57,672 bases of DNA from Porogramme epimiltina (taxonomy: Eukaryota > Basidiomycota > Agaricomycetes > Polyporales > Polyporaceae), in the NCBI GenBank assembly GCA_900155495.1, contig FTLJ01000212.1, forward strand, positions 1 to 57,672, given 5' to 3'. Positions 1 through 10,863 of the stretch are shown piece after piece; the first letter of the stretch is position 1, and every line of letters begins with the position of its first letter. The translations under genes were made by a program, and so were the position numbers. A model generated the notes under the pieces. That model saw nothing but the letters and a program-made list of their open reading frames with translations. It was not told the origin of the DNA and did no database searches.

Positions 1-182
1 CCTTAGCGTCGAAGAAAGACACCGTCTGGGGGTGGGGGTGAAGTGAGGGGAGGGGAGGGGGGAATGGAGGGGGGAGGTAAGTGGGAGTAAACCGTCTCCG
101 TGCCACACTGGCGGTGCCTACATGCGAGTATGACGTCCGCTCCTAGTCTTTCTTAAAACAGCCCATGGATTGTGACAGAGGA

Positions 183-223
183 AACGCGTGACTATCCGAC
201 GCGTCTGGTCAGGTGAGTGTGAC
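183..223 (+). promoter_or_regulatory. Conserved 41-bp upstream element, MFS copy 1
   Basis: This segment matches 6699-6739 at nearly every base. Both contain two ACGCG cores and end in GTCAGGTGAG(T/C)GTGAC. Each lies roughly 700 bp upstream of an MFS start codon, while the surrounding DNA has diverged more. That is what a retained regulatory element would look like, but a chance conserved patch of the duplication cannot be excluded. Confidence 0.4.
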
Positions 224-807
224 TTCTTCGAGAATTGAGGATGCGCAGTCACGCGCTCGACTTTGTCTTGCATCGTCCACTAGGTTATACGAACCGACTT
301 TATTTGTGAGCAACACCTAGATTCGGGATCAAAATTATGTCCCCTACTGTTGAACATTCGTGAGCTACATGAGAGCCTCACGATATTCATATCTCGCTCA
401 CACCATGTTCCATTTCTAGATTTCTGTTGTGCCGAAACGGCATAAAGTTATCACGTACAACCCCTACTAGACGCTTTTGGATAGTGTGAGATCAGAGACG
501 AAGACGACGGGGGAGACGGAAACCCGTCCCTCGTCCAACGGACGGGCCGTGATGGGGGTTCTCCCGCTAGTCAGGTCTTCCTCAAGCTCTACGCGACTGC
601 GAACGGTACTCCGTGTGCTATTCAAAACCTATAGGTGGTTCCCCCTTCTATTTCCACCTAGCTCGCCTTCTATGTTCTCTCCTGTGGGAGGAGAAGCGGT
701 ACACGCATTGCACAAGAAGACCATTGCACCTCGCATATGACCGTAATGCTTGCTTTTAATAGTCGGTGAGCTTTGCTGCGAACGTCCGTAAGCAGACGCT
801 GACGACG

Positions 808-813
808 TATAAG
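808..813 (+). promoter_or_regulatory. TATA-like box of MFS gene 1
   Basis: TATAAG lies 59 bp upstream of the chosen start codon. The same TATAA(G/T) followed by a TCGAT word occurs upstream of all three MFS genes, 59 to 79 bp before their ATGs. Confidence 0.5.
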
Positions 814-866
814 TTCGATCGAGGGCATGGACGACGCTCCCACTTCCCCCATTCCCCTTCCGTACT

Positions 867-2566
867 ATGTCAACATCTTCGAAGACTATGGACGCCGAGA
901 AGGGCTCTTCAACCCACTCTGAAATCGATATCCAGAAAGAACAATCGGTACAAGAAGTTGAAGACATCCATGAATACGGAGTCTTGGAGATCGATGCTCG
1001 CGCGGAGCGGAGGTGATTCGTGTCACAAACAATATGTACTGAGTTTAACACAGTTCTCTGCAGGCTCATTAGGAAGCTTGACATACGAATGGTCACGTTG
1101 GGCACGTTGATGCACATGTTATGCGTATTTGATCGCTCAAATATGGTACGTTACTTTATCCCAACCGTCTTCTAACCTTTGACTGACTCTTAGTCGCAGG
1201 GAAACGCCAAGATTTTGAATGACGATACAGGTGACTCGCTGCAACAGTCGCTCAAACTCAACGACAATCACTACCTTATCGCTCTCGTCGCCTTCTACAT
1301 TTCCTACGGTCTATTCGAGGTACCTTCCAACTACTTCCTCAAGAAGTACAAACCAAGTCGCTGGTTCGCTCTCCTCATGCTCCTGTGGGGTGCGACAACC
1401 ATGGCCACAGCTAGCGTACAAACCTATCCCGGGCTCGTCGTATCACGTCTCATCCTCGGCGTACTCCAGTCTGGCATCTTCCCCAGCCTCGTCTACTGCC
1501 TCACATTCTGGTACAAGCCCGAAGAACGCGCCTTCCGCATCGCGATCATCCTCGCAGGTGCGACCATGGGAGACGCATTCGGCGGCGCAGTCGCATTCGG
1601 AGTCGGTCTCATCAACCGCACGGCCGGCCTTCAGGGCTGGCGGTGGCTCTTCCTCATCGAAGGCGTCCCGACCATCGTCCTCGCCCCCGTCGTCTTCTTC
1701 GTCTTCCCAGACTTCCCCGAGAACGCTCTCTGGCTCCCCGCCCATGAGCGGGAGCTAGCGATCGCGCGCGTCCGGGGCGTCGCATCGCTCGGGCATGTGA
1801 AGGTGACGTGGGCGGATGTGCGGAGCGTCATGGTCGATTGGAGGCTCTACCTTCACTACCTGATGTGGATTGCGTACCAAGTCTCGTTCTCAAGCATCTC
1901 GTTCTTCGCTCCGACGATCGTGCGAGGGCTCGGGTTCGAAGGCCTGTCCGCACAACTGTTCACGGTCCCACCGTACTCGATCGCATTCGCAGTTGCCGTC
2001 TGCGTCGGGTGGCTCACAGATCGTTTGGACGCGCGTTCCTGGATGGCCATTGGAGCGTATTCATCGTGCGCGGTGTGCTTTTTGACCCAAGGTGAGCGCC
2101 TTACGACCCTAATGTGAACGTACCTGACGCACGTTCTGTTACTTCTAGGACTGCTCCCACCGACCGCGTTCGCGGCACGCTATGCAGTCCTGTGCCTCGC
2201 GGTGTCGAGTGTCTTCTCACTCGTGGGCCCTCAGCTTTCTTGGCTTACGGCGAACCTGCGGAACACCGGAGCAACTACTATTGCGCTCCCGCTGAGCGTG
2301 TCAATCTCGGTTTCTGGTCAGATCATCGGTAAGCCCAATGCCCGCCGGCCTTTGAAGTCGATGTCTTAAGCATCAATCCTAATCGTCACTTTTCATCTGT
2401 AGGACTGTTCATATACAAGGACTCTGAATCACCGGCATTCCCGACGGGTCATTTCACTATCGCTGGGTTCACGTTTTTCGCCGCCGCTTTAGGTTTGGTC
2501 CTCCGCAGCGTGTATAGTAGCCGAAATCGCAAGCTCTCCCCGGGAGAGCCGCGGTGGAGGCTGTAA
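867..2566 (+). CDS. MFS permease, Dal5/Tna1-like anion:cation symporter family, tandem copy 1
   Basis: Plasma-membrane transporter of the major facilitator superfamily. The ACS (allantoate, nicotinate, vitamin) subfamily is suggested by the DRSNMGNAK motif after the first helix, a GIFPS...WYKPEER loop and the WRWLFLIEG motif. Five exons: 867-1012, 1064-1145, 1200-2091, 2149-2328 and 2403-2566. All introns are GT-AG and all phases agree, giving 487 residues, normal for the family. The N-terminal 50 residues are hydrophilic and acidic, as expected for a cytosolic tail. A second in-frame ATG at 888 is a possible start. Exons 2-5 have exactly the same lengths (82, 892, 180, 164 nt) as in the two paralogues downstream. 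The substrate cannot be predicted; ACS members carry small organic anions such as allantoate, nicotinate or biotin precursors. Confidence 0.93.
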
Positions 2567-3513
2567 GCGCTTCGTACCCCCCCCTTTTACGATCACAGTT
2601 GTGGGTTCTCGCGGTGAAGACGTTATTGCAAGCTAGAGGGTGGCAGTGTGGTACAGTAGATATATGATGTCGACGATGAATATCATTTTGCATTCCGGAG
2701 AGGGTGGTATGTTATAGCGAGACTGTCAATATGCTTAGGAAAGGGTCCAAATGAGAGAGACGATGACAGAGGTAGTAATATTCCAGGACCTCGTTCAGCA
2801 GAGACTCGAGAGCAAGAGAAGTTTTTAGACTAGTGCTGCGACCAGGCCTCTTGCCTTATCCGGAACCCTAGCCTGCCCTTAACTGTCATCGGGAGCTGCA
2901 CGCTTCCGTCGCCCGAGACTCACAACGTGTCCTCGCCCACCTCCGCTGCCTTTCCAGACCAGGTAAAAGCTCTTTCTCCGTCTTATTCACGCTCCCGCAT
3001 CGGCATCCTGAACACATATGACCTGCTCAGGGTTTGCGCCGTCGCTTTTGGACGACGGTGCGCCGTAGCGGCGCATTACACAGTATCACGTTCAACTCCG
3101 AGACACTTAATCTTGCAGACAAAGGTTACGGAGACGACGCAGATCTGCGCCTAGTCCAATACATGGTCTCCGATGGCGAGTCCTCCTTACCTAGAACTTC
3201 AAGCTCTATACGACAGCCAGCCGTCCCATGAACGTACCTCGTGCCATTCAAAGGCCCAAATGTGGTTTTCCTTTCCATTCTGATCTTGTCTTCCTTCTAT
3301 CCTTGTCCCTGTGGGAGGAGAAGCTCTATACGCCCCACTGAAGAACGCCGTCACGTCTGGCGTGTGATCAGACTAACGTTTGCTCTCAGTATTAGGTGAG
3401 CTCTGCCGAGATCCTCCGTGGGCACTCATTGACGGCTTATAATTTCGATGCAGGACGTACATGCTACCCCTCTTCTCCTAACTCTCATTGGTGCCGCGAT
3501 AACTCCCTCGGCA
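2567..3513. other. Spacer between MFS genes 1 and 2
   Basis: Holds the 3' flank of copy 1 and the promoter of copy 2. From about 2840 the sequence aligns loosely with DNA upstream of the other two copies. Unlike the spacer between copies 2 and 3, I see no trace of the zinc-cluster gene here. A frame open from 3448 joins the MFS reading frame, but the paralogues do not share that extension. Confidence 0.5.
3438..3443 (+). promoter_or_regulatory. TATA-like box of MFS gene 2
   Basis: TATAAT followed by TTCGAT, 76 bp before the start codon. Equivalent to the boxes of copies 1 and 3. Confidence 0.5.
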
Positions 3514-5191
3514 ATGACGGACATTGAAGAAGGACCTCCATCCCATGAGCTCGACGAGAAGGAGCCATCCGTACAGCAGGTGGAAGATATTCACGAGGAT
3601 GGGAACTCCGCTCTAGATGCTACAGAAGAACGAAGGTGAGAAATATCGCATAAACGAACGTACAAATCAGCTTATCTACCCTCCCCCCGAAGGCTTGTCA
3701 AGAAGATCGATGTACGAATGGTCACGTTGTCTACGCTGATGTACATGTTATGCTTCATTGACCGCTCAAACATGGTACGCCGTCTTATCACCCTTTTTGC
3801 TCTAGTGGCCGACCACTGCCTCAGGGAAACGCCAAGATATTGAACGATGACACTGGGGATTCGTTGCAGCAATCCCTCACACTCACAGAAAACCAGTACC
3901 TTGCTGCCCTCGTTGCTTTCTACATTTCCTACACCCTCTTCGAAACACCGTCGAACTACCTCCTCAAGAAGTATAAGCCTAGTCGTTGGTTCGCTCTCCT
4001 CATGCTACTTTGGGGTGCGACAACCATGTCTATTGCTGGTGTACGAAACCGTGCTGGACTCATCGCAACGCGCTTCCTCCTCGGCGTCTTCGAGGCGGGC
4101 ATCTTTCCCGGCCTCGTTTACTGCCTCACCTTTTGGTACAAGCCCGAAGAGCGCGCCTTCCGCGTCGCCGCTATCCTCGCAGGTGCCACTCTCGCAGGAG
4201 CATTCGGAGGCGCAGTTGCCTTCGGTGTTGGTACTATGAACGGCGCGGCCGGCCTGGAGGCTTGGCGGTGGCTGTTCCTCATTGAGGGCCTCCCGCCCAT
4301 CGTCCTCGCCCCGCTTATCTTCTACTTCTTCCCAGACTACCCAGAGGATGCGCATTGGCTCTCGCAAGGAGAGCGTGCGCTCGCGATTGAGCGCGTCAGG
4401 GGCGTCGCTCCGCTCGGGCACGCGGAGCTGAGGTGGGCGGAGGCGCGTACAGCGTTGCTGGATTGGAGGCTATATCTTCATCACGTGATGTGGATCGCGT
4501 ACTCGGTCGCGTTCTCGAGCATCTCGCTCTTTGCGCCGACCATCGTGCGGGGGCTCGGCTTCGAAGGTCTTGCTGCGCAGCTGTTCACGGTCCCTCCTTA
4601 CGCGCTCGCGTTTGGGGTTGTCGTGGGCGTCGCGTGGCTTGCAGACCGACATGAAGCACGGTCTTGGGCCGCTATAGGAGCGTATTCAAGCTGCGGCGTA
4701 TGCTTTTTGATACAAGGTGGGCACGCTGGAAACTTTGTGCAAGTGCGTGTCTGAAGTGCATTCTCGTGTTTACAGGTGTGCTTCCCACGACCGCTTTCAC
4801 CGCACGCTACGTCCTCCTCTGCCTCGCGGTGTCGTGCGCCTTCTCGATTGCCGGTCCTCAGCTTTCGTGGCTCACTGGGAATTTGCGGAATACCGGAGAG
4901 ATGACCCTCATCGTCCCACTCAATGGATCAATATCTACTTTTGGTCAGATTATAGGTATGTCCCACTCATACTATGCGGTCCTCGACGTCTTCAGAGGCG
5001 ATAATGTTCATTCCTTTATGTTTGTAGGGTTGTTCATATTCAAAGACTCTGAGTCACCAGGGTTCCCGACGGGCCATTCTACGATTGCTGGGTTCATGTT
5101 TCTCGGTGCCGCTTTGGGTGTAGTCCTCCGCCGCGTGTACATTAGCCGAAATCGCAACGTTTCTCCGGGAGAGCAGCGGTGGAGGTTGTAA
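3514..5191 (+). CDS. MFS permease, Dal5/Tna1-like, tandem copy 2
   Basis: Second member of the tandem trio, 479 residues in five exons: 3514-3635, 3693-3774, 3825-4716, 4776-4955 and 5028-5191, all with GT-AG introns. The DRSNMGNAK segment, the GIFPGLVYCLTFWYKPEER loop and the WRWLFLIEG segment are all present. It differs from copy 1 mainly in the acidic N-terminal tail and loops, so the two are clear paralogues, not recent identical copies. The start is the ATG in the acidic tail (M-T-D-I-E-E-G); an ATG-less upstream extension is open but looks unlike the paralogues. No frameshift or stop is visible, so it should be functional. Confidence 0.93.
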
Positions 5192-5699
5192 ATACTTTAC
5201 CCCACTTTGTCAGAAATGTGATTTGTTGTGGCATGTATAGCGTTCCCCTGGCCCTGAGGGCATCAGACACGCACTGCCGACGATTACCATCATTTTGCAT
5301 TCCGAAGGACATGGCACTAATAAGGGGGCAGAAGTAGTATTAAGTAAACATGCACATGAATTGGCGAGGACGTAAACACGCGTGACTCCGTAGCCCGAAA
5401 GCGAGGTGCAGAGGAGGATTATAGGAGCACGTTCAACGGAGTGAAAACAGGTAGTCTAGACACTTACCTCACGGTGCGCAGTAATCGTGCCCAGCATAGT
5501 AACACTGCCATACCATGCTATTTGGGCTTGACACCTTCCTGTCCGGCACTCGACCGAAAGGGGTCACTCTGTTGGGGAAGAGGATTTGCTGGTATGAAGG
5601 GCCTACCGTCTAAATAAAGGCTTGAAGAAGTCGAAGCCAACGACAACAGGCGCATCTCCGCGCACAATACTCGAGCTACGAGAATCTCGCATGGAAGGA
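5192..5699. other. 3' flank of MFS gene 2, nothing recognised
   Basis: No gene-like frame and no clear repeat. It separates the permease from the zinc-cluster relic that follows and may hold the unrecognisable last exon of that relic. Confidence 0.4.
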
Positions 5700-6540
5700 G
5701 GGACCTAGGTGGGCGCACGGCGGACTCAGTGATTCGTGCTGCAGTAGGCAGAGAGACTACGTAGATACAATGAATGACGGAAATAGCTACCACTTATCCT
5801 TGTTGTCGGCCGCAGACTTCGAAGCAGCTCGGCAGAAGCCCTTCGCAGGTTAATTTGCGTGGCATGCAGAGCGCGTATGCCGTTGCGACATGTGTGAGTC
5901 GCTTGTAGCATGTGTGCTTTTCCTCAACATTCGTGAGTCTCTTGCCCGCACTGGCTTGGCTGCATCTGTAGGGATCATGACCGCAAGATACGGTAAGCAG
6001 TCGTCCACAAGCACACTACCATCGAACGCACAACAGCGAAGGCATGCCGTTGCGAAGTGGGAGGCTGGAATGAGTGGCCGAGGAGGTGGCTACGTTGATG
6101 AGCCTCATGCACCTGTTGGGGGCCCGGCTGTACGCGTGGCGGGCACGATGATCGCGTGTATGGTTATCCAGCTGAAGAGAAGCTATGCTCGGCATAAACT
6201 AGATCCGTTAGGTTATACGATCGAACGAAGTGAGAGTCGGACCCGCCACATGCGGCGGCACGGTATCCATAGGCGATAACGGCGATGGGACGCGAGGCGG
6301 TTCTTGCACGTAGACTTCAGTTAGTGGTGTTTCCACTCCAGGGTAGAGGAGGTAAAGCGAAGGTAATATCGCAAGATGAGGACATCTGGGGGCTGCTCAG
6401 AGGAGGAAGAGATACCCTGGGTCGACTTCATTTCTTCTGTGCTCGCGAAGGACGTCAGCGTGCTGGTCAGAGGGGAGATAAAAGAACGACTACCGGAACG
6501 GGGGTAAGAGGACCCATGGAAGTTGAGAGCAACATCACTT
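5700..6540 (-). pseudogene. Decayed copy of the Zn2Cys6 regulator gene
   Basis: On the minus strand this DNA aligns with the intact regulator at 9494-10863. The segment around 5820-5950 matches the zinc-cluster exon, including the words CAAGCGACTCACA and ACGGCAT. The frame is ruined: the first cysteine codon has become tyrosine, the following basic residues are changed, and the phase then runs into a TAA where the intact gene has a splice donor. The stretch 6320-6520 matches the middle part of the intact gene, including CATTTCTTCTGTGCTC and GAACGACT. The relic sits downstream of MFS copy 2 exactly as the intact gene sits downstream of MFS copy 3, so the ancestral unit was permease plus regulator. 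The ends are approximate. Confidence 0.75.
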
Positions 6541-6698
6541 GTTTAATAATATACGTCGTAAGATTGCGCTGGGAGCAATTGCCCCCAGATTTGCGTCGGA
6601 GTCGCTGCCAGAACACGCTGGTTTTGGCGCCACTGACTTCTCCATGCCTTTTTCGGAACCCAGCCTGCCCTCAAGAGTTCATGAACCGTGACAGCCAG

Positions 6699-6739
6699 AA
6701 CGCGTGACTACATGACGCGTCTGGTCAGGTGAGCGTGAC
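6699..6739 (+). promoter_or_regulatory. Conserved 41-bp upstream element, MFS copy 3
   Basis: Near-identical partner of 183-223, about 755 bp before the start codon of the third permease. Confidence 0.4.
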
Positions 6740-7374
6740 ATCTTCCACTCCCGCAGTCTCCGGCAGCGCAGCCAGAGCGCTAGCGTGTCCGACTTCAACA
6801 TTTGTTCCTAGGTTTAACAAATCTTACACGAGTTGGCTGGTGTCCATTGGGATCAGTGTCCACACACTCGATCTGACAGTACTATCTGTAAGCTACATGA
6901 ACGTCTCAAGATGACTGATGTCCATTTCTTGCTCACATAGGGCTCAATTTGTAGATTTCTATTATGCTGTGGCCACGGCGGCGTGTTGTCACGTAAAACC
7001 CCTCCTAGGCCGGCCCCTTTGTGCAGCGTAAAACCGGAAAAGAAGATGACTTGATGACGGCTACCTGTTTTTGTATCAATGACGAGACGTAATAGGGGGA
7101 TTCTTGCTTGTCAGCTCTTCCTCAAAGAGCTCTCCGCGACAACAGGCAACCCCATGAACACGTCTTCAGCACCTAGCATGCTCTCCAAGGGCTCACAGGT
7201 GATTTCCACTTCCATTTCCACCTGGACTGTCTTCTATCCTCTGCCCTGTGAGAGAAGAAGCGCGGCACGCTCTGCTCGAGAAGGCCGTCTCACCTCGCAT
7301 ATGACCAGACTAACGTTTGGATTTAATGGTCAGTTGGCTCTATCGCGGTTGTGCGTAAACACTCGTTGACTGCT

Positions 7375-7380
7375 TATAAG
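7375..7380 (+). promoter_or_regulatory. TATA-like box of MFS gene 3
   Basis: TATAAG followed by CTCGAT, 79 bp before the start codon, matching the boxes of the two paralogues. Confidence 0.5.
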
Positions 7381-7453
7381 CTCGATAGATGGTCTTGTTC
7401 ATACCCATCCCCTCCCATCTACCATTGTAGTCCCAACAACACCCTCGACGACG

Positions 7454-9124
7454 ATGGACGCCTTAGAACTGTCCCTAGCCCAGGCACTCGATGTGAAGGA
7501 GCCATCTGTACACCACGAAGATGTCGATGAACGTGGATGCTCTCCTCTTGATACTATAGCAGAACGGAGGTGAGAAGCATCGCAAGAACGATGTAACAGT
7601 CATACAAATAATATTCTCTGTAGGCTTATCAGGAAGATCGACCTACGACTCATCACGTTATCTACTTTGATTTACATGCTATGCTTCATTGACCGCTCAA
7701 ACATGGTCAGTTGTTGTATTTAGACCTCTTTCTCTGCCGTGGCTGACTCGTCTTTAGGGAAACGCCAGGATCTTAAACGACGATACAGGAGACTCGCTGC
7801 AACAGTCGCTCAAACTCACAAATAAGCAGTATTCTATCACCCTCGCTGTCTTTTACATCTCCTACCTCCTATTCGACACACCTTCTACCTATCTCCTCAA
7901 AAGGTACAAGCCCAGTCGTTGGTTCACCTTACTTATGCTCCTCTGGAGCGCGACAACCATGTCAATCGCCGGCGTACGGAACTATCACGGGCTCATCGTG
8001 ACGCGCTTCCTTCTCGGTCTCTTTGAATGCGGCATCTTCCCTGGCCTCGTCTACTGCCTCACGTTCTGGTACAAGCCCGATGAGCGTGCATTCCGCGTCG
8101 CAATCATTTCCACAGGTGCGATTATTGGCGGCGCGTTCGGCGGCGCGCTTGCGTTCGGCGTCGGCACCATCAACCGCGCGGCAGGCCTGCAGGGCTGGAG
8201 ATGGCTTTTCCTCATCGAGGGCCTCCCCCCTATCGCCCTCGCCCCATTCATCTTCTACTTCTTCCCGGACTACCCCGAGACCTCGCACTGGCTCTCCCCT
8301 TCCGAACGCGCACTCGCGACCGCGCGCATCCAGGGTGTCGGGTCGCTCGGGCACGCAAAGCTGACGTGGGCGGACGCGCGCAACGCACTACTCGATGGGA
8401 GGCTGTATCTTCACCACGTGATGTTGATCTCCAATGCAGTCCCGTTCTCGAGCATCTCTCTCTTCGCACCGACGATCGTGCGGGGGCTCGGATTCGAGGG
8501 TCTGCGAGCCCAGCTGTTCGCGGTCCCGCCGTATGCCATCGCGCTCGGAGTTGCCATGAGTACTGCGTGGCTCGCGGATCGGTACGAAGCGCGCTCCTTG
8601 GTAGCCATTGCAGGATATTTGGCGTGCGGGGTGTGCTTTCTCATTCAAGGCGAGTGTGCTGTATTCTCATGTGAATATGTTGCTGAAGCTTGTGGTGGTT
8701 CTCACAGGAGTGCTCCCCACGACCGCGTTCACTGCGCGATACACGCTCCTCTGCCTCGCGATCCCGTGCGCCTACTCAATGGGAGGTCCTCAGGCTTCTT
8801 GGCTCACGGGAAACCTGCGGAACACCGGGGAGACGACCCTCATCATCCCACTGAACGCATCGATTTCGAACCTCGGTCAGATAATCGGTAAGTCCCCTTT
8901 CCTCCAAGGGGATCCTTGACGTCTCCTGCCTCCGTGCTAACCGGGTTCTCATATTTCCAGGGTTGTTCGTATTCAAAGACTCTGAGTCACCAGGATTCCC
9001 CACAGGTCACTTCACAATTACCGGGTTCATGTTCTTCGGCGCCACCTTAGCAATGATCCTTCGCTATGTGTATGTTAGTAGGAACCGTAAGCTCTCCCCA
9101 GGCGAGCTGCGATGGAGGTTGTAA
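7454..9124 (+). CDS. MFS permease, Dal5/Tna1-like, tandem copy 3
   Basis: Third tandem permease, 477 residues. Exons are 7454-7569, 7624-7705, 7758-8649, 8708-8887 and 8961-9124; exons 2-5 have the same lengths as in the other two copies. The intron after exon 3 begins with GC, not GT (GCGAGT at 8650), and ends in a normal AG at 8707. Reading through it keeps the frame open but replaces helix residues shared by both paralogues with an unrelated polar stretch, so I take the GC-AG intron as real. The usual family segments (DRSNMGNA, GIFPGLVYCLTFWYKPDER, WRWLFLIEG) are intact. It ends 369 bp from the convergent zinc-cluster regulator gene, tail to tail. Confidence 0.92.
8650..8707 (+). other. 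GC-AG intron in MFS gene 3
   Basis: 58-nt intron with donor GCGAGT at the position where both paralogues have GT donors. The acceptor is CTCACAG. Exon lengths on both sides match the paralogues only if this segment is removed. Confidence 0.75.
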
Positions 9125-9493
9125 GAGTTTCGCATTTCGCCTTACTCGAATCAAGCTGTTGTTTCTTGAGGGATCGAGGCTCGTCGGCGAGTGGTAGGGT
9201 AGCATAGAATATGTCTGTGATTGATGATGAATATCATACTGCACTCTCGAGACCATGACGTGATATGAAGCAGAAGGAGGCAACAACACTAAGTCAGCAA
9301 TGCTAAGCATACGCTACTGTCACTACAGCGAGGACATCATTAAATACGCATAACTGGGGGCCAGAAGCGAGGCGGGAAGTATGATCACAGCAGGGTGGAG
9401 TGAAAGACGGATAACGGAGATGCTTCGTAAGTAGCGGCTCATACGCAGTCGCTTTTCCTATTCAGAGTGCCTCTCCCGTCAGAAGTGGATCGA
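9125..9493. other. Convergent 3' spacer between MFS gene 3 and the Zn2Cys6 gene
   Basis: The two genes converge here. Nothing beyond 3' untranslated sequence is seen. Confidence 0.5.
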
Positions 9494-10863
9494 TCATGTG
9501 ATTGCTCTACCCGCGCTTGCGCGGGTGCGGTCGCCGTGCTGAGGAGGACCTGCGAGGACGGGGAACTCGCAACACTGTTTCCTCAAGATGCATTGCCTAA
9601 GTGTAAGGATGACTAGGTTAGTATCTGATATACTTCCATAAACCCCGACCATTGAGATGGATGTCAGAAAGGGGAAGACGTGCGAACACGCTGTGTACGA
9701 GCTGCCTCGCGCCCCAATAAATGGAAGGAATTCCCGGTGACAAACGAATACTGTATAGACAACCACTCACCCGCACCGCCGAGCTTCGTCGCTCGGGAGG
9801 GGTCCGCCACACGCGATTTTGCGCCGCTTGCAGAACGCGCATGCCGTCGGGGTGCTTGTGAGTCGCTTGTGGCGTGTGCGCTCTTCCGCGACACCAGTGA
9901 CCCCGGGATACTGTAGCCGCGCGCCTGTGGGGCTCATGGAGACAGGGATACGGCGAGCGGTGGTGGGCGAGTAGACGAGCATCGAGCGCGTGATGTCGAA
10001 GTTATGGTGCTGTGACGCGGCTGGCTGGACGTCGGGGGCAGGGATGTGTGGCGAAAGAATTTCCTTGGCCGGGGAGTCGCACACGCCTGACGCGTCCGCC
10101 TGAGGGCTGTATAGGTAGTATGCGTGCTCGTCGCGTGTAGAGCGATCCAGCTGCGGTAGAACCATGTCCGGCGTTGGTGGGGACTGGGCCTGCTGAGGAG
10201 GGCGATCGAAGGGAGTCGCAGTCGCGGGTTGCGGGATCGAATTCGTAAGTGGTAATAATGACGGAATAAGAATCGGCGCCTGTGCACGAGTTTCGGTCAG
10301 CTCAGATTCTTTTCAGGGATAAAGGGGGTCACGTGAAGGTTTACCTGTGCAATGGCGACCTCGGGGGACTGCGCGGAAGGGAAGAGGGCACCCCCTATGT
10401 CTACTTTGTTTCTTCTGTGCTCAGGAGGGACGTGGCAAGGGGGAGACGATAGAACGACTTCCGGAGAGGGGGAGATAAGCCACGTGGGGGTCGGTTCCTC
10501 TATGACCGGAGAGGAAAACGTGTTCCCGAATGGTAGTATTTCATGCGTGGCGGCGTTAGGGTCCTGGAGCGTGTAGTATTTAGTGGAAATTGCCGAAGGA
10601 GGAATGTAGTGGTTGAACATGGGCGTCATGTCAGCGTCCGTATTGTAGTTCAGCTCATGAGGCATGCTTGTGCTTGGTTCCTGTGAACGCGATGAGTTAG
10701 TTGCTTTGGAGTACAACTAGTTTTGTTAGGGATTTACGTTGTAAGTTACTGCCTCGAATCCACAACCGAGCCCATACTCATAGCTGAAAAGCATTGATTC
10801 CAGGTCCTCGGGGCCCAGTGTGTCGGAGTGTCCGGTGTAAATGAACTCGGAGTTGAAAGACAT
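9494..10863 (-). CDS. Zn2Cys6 fungal transcription factor, C-terminal zinc cluster
   Basis: DNA-binding regulator of the fungal binuclear zinc-cluster type. Exons on the minus strand are 10863-10738, 10680-10345, 10279-9771 and 9596-9494, all with GT-AG introns, giving 357 residues. The zinc cluster is near the C-terminus, about residues 301-333: C-x2-C-x6-C-x11-C-x2-C-x6-C, with the basic run KRRK after the second cysteine. The last two cysteines are encoded by the final exon, across a 174-nt intron that splits the cluster. The first 250 residues are rich in Ser, Pro and Thr, as in activation regions. The classic yeast Gal4 type has the cluster at the N-terminus; the C-terminal form is known to me from basidiomycetes. 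Start uncertain: an ATG at 10665 would give 310 residues. Its place beside the permeases, with a relic inside their array, suggests local control of uptake, which is inference. Confidence 0.85.

Larger units (their letters stand above)
1..866. other. 5' flank of the first MFS gene, no gene recognised
   Basis: This stretch contains only short open frames with no recognisable protein. Parts of it can be aligned by eye with the regions upstream of the second and third MFS genes, so the duplication that produced the three permeases carried promoter DNA along. It holds a 41-bp element near 183-223 and a TATA-like hexamer near 808. The left edge of the duplicated unit is not obvious. Confidence 0.6.
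6541..7453. other. Upstream region of MFS gene 3
   Basis: Promoter DNA that aligns by eye with the regions upstream of the other two MFS genes, including the 41-bp element and the TATA-like box. No separate gene is supported. Confidence 0.5.

Noticed and set aside
7935..8891. MFS gene 3 as an unspliced 318-codon gene running through 8650-8707
   Set aside because: It would lose exons 1-2 and replace residues shared by both paralogues. The GC-AG intron restores exact paralogue exon lengths.
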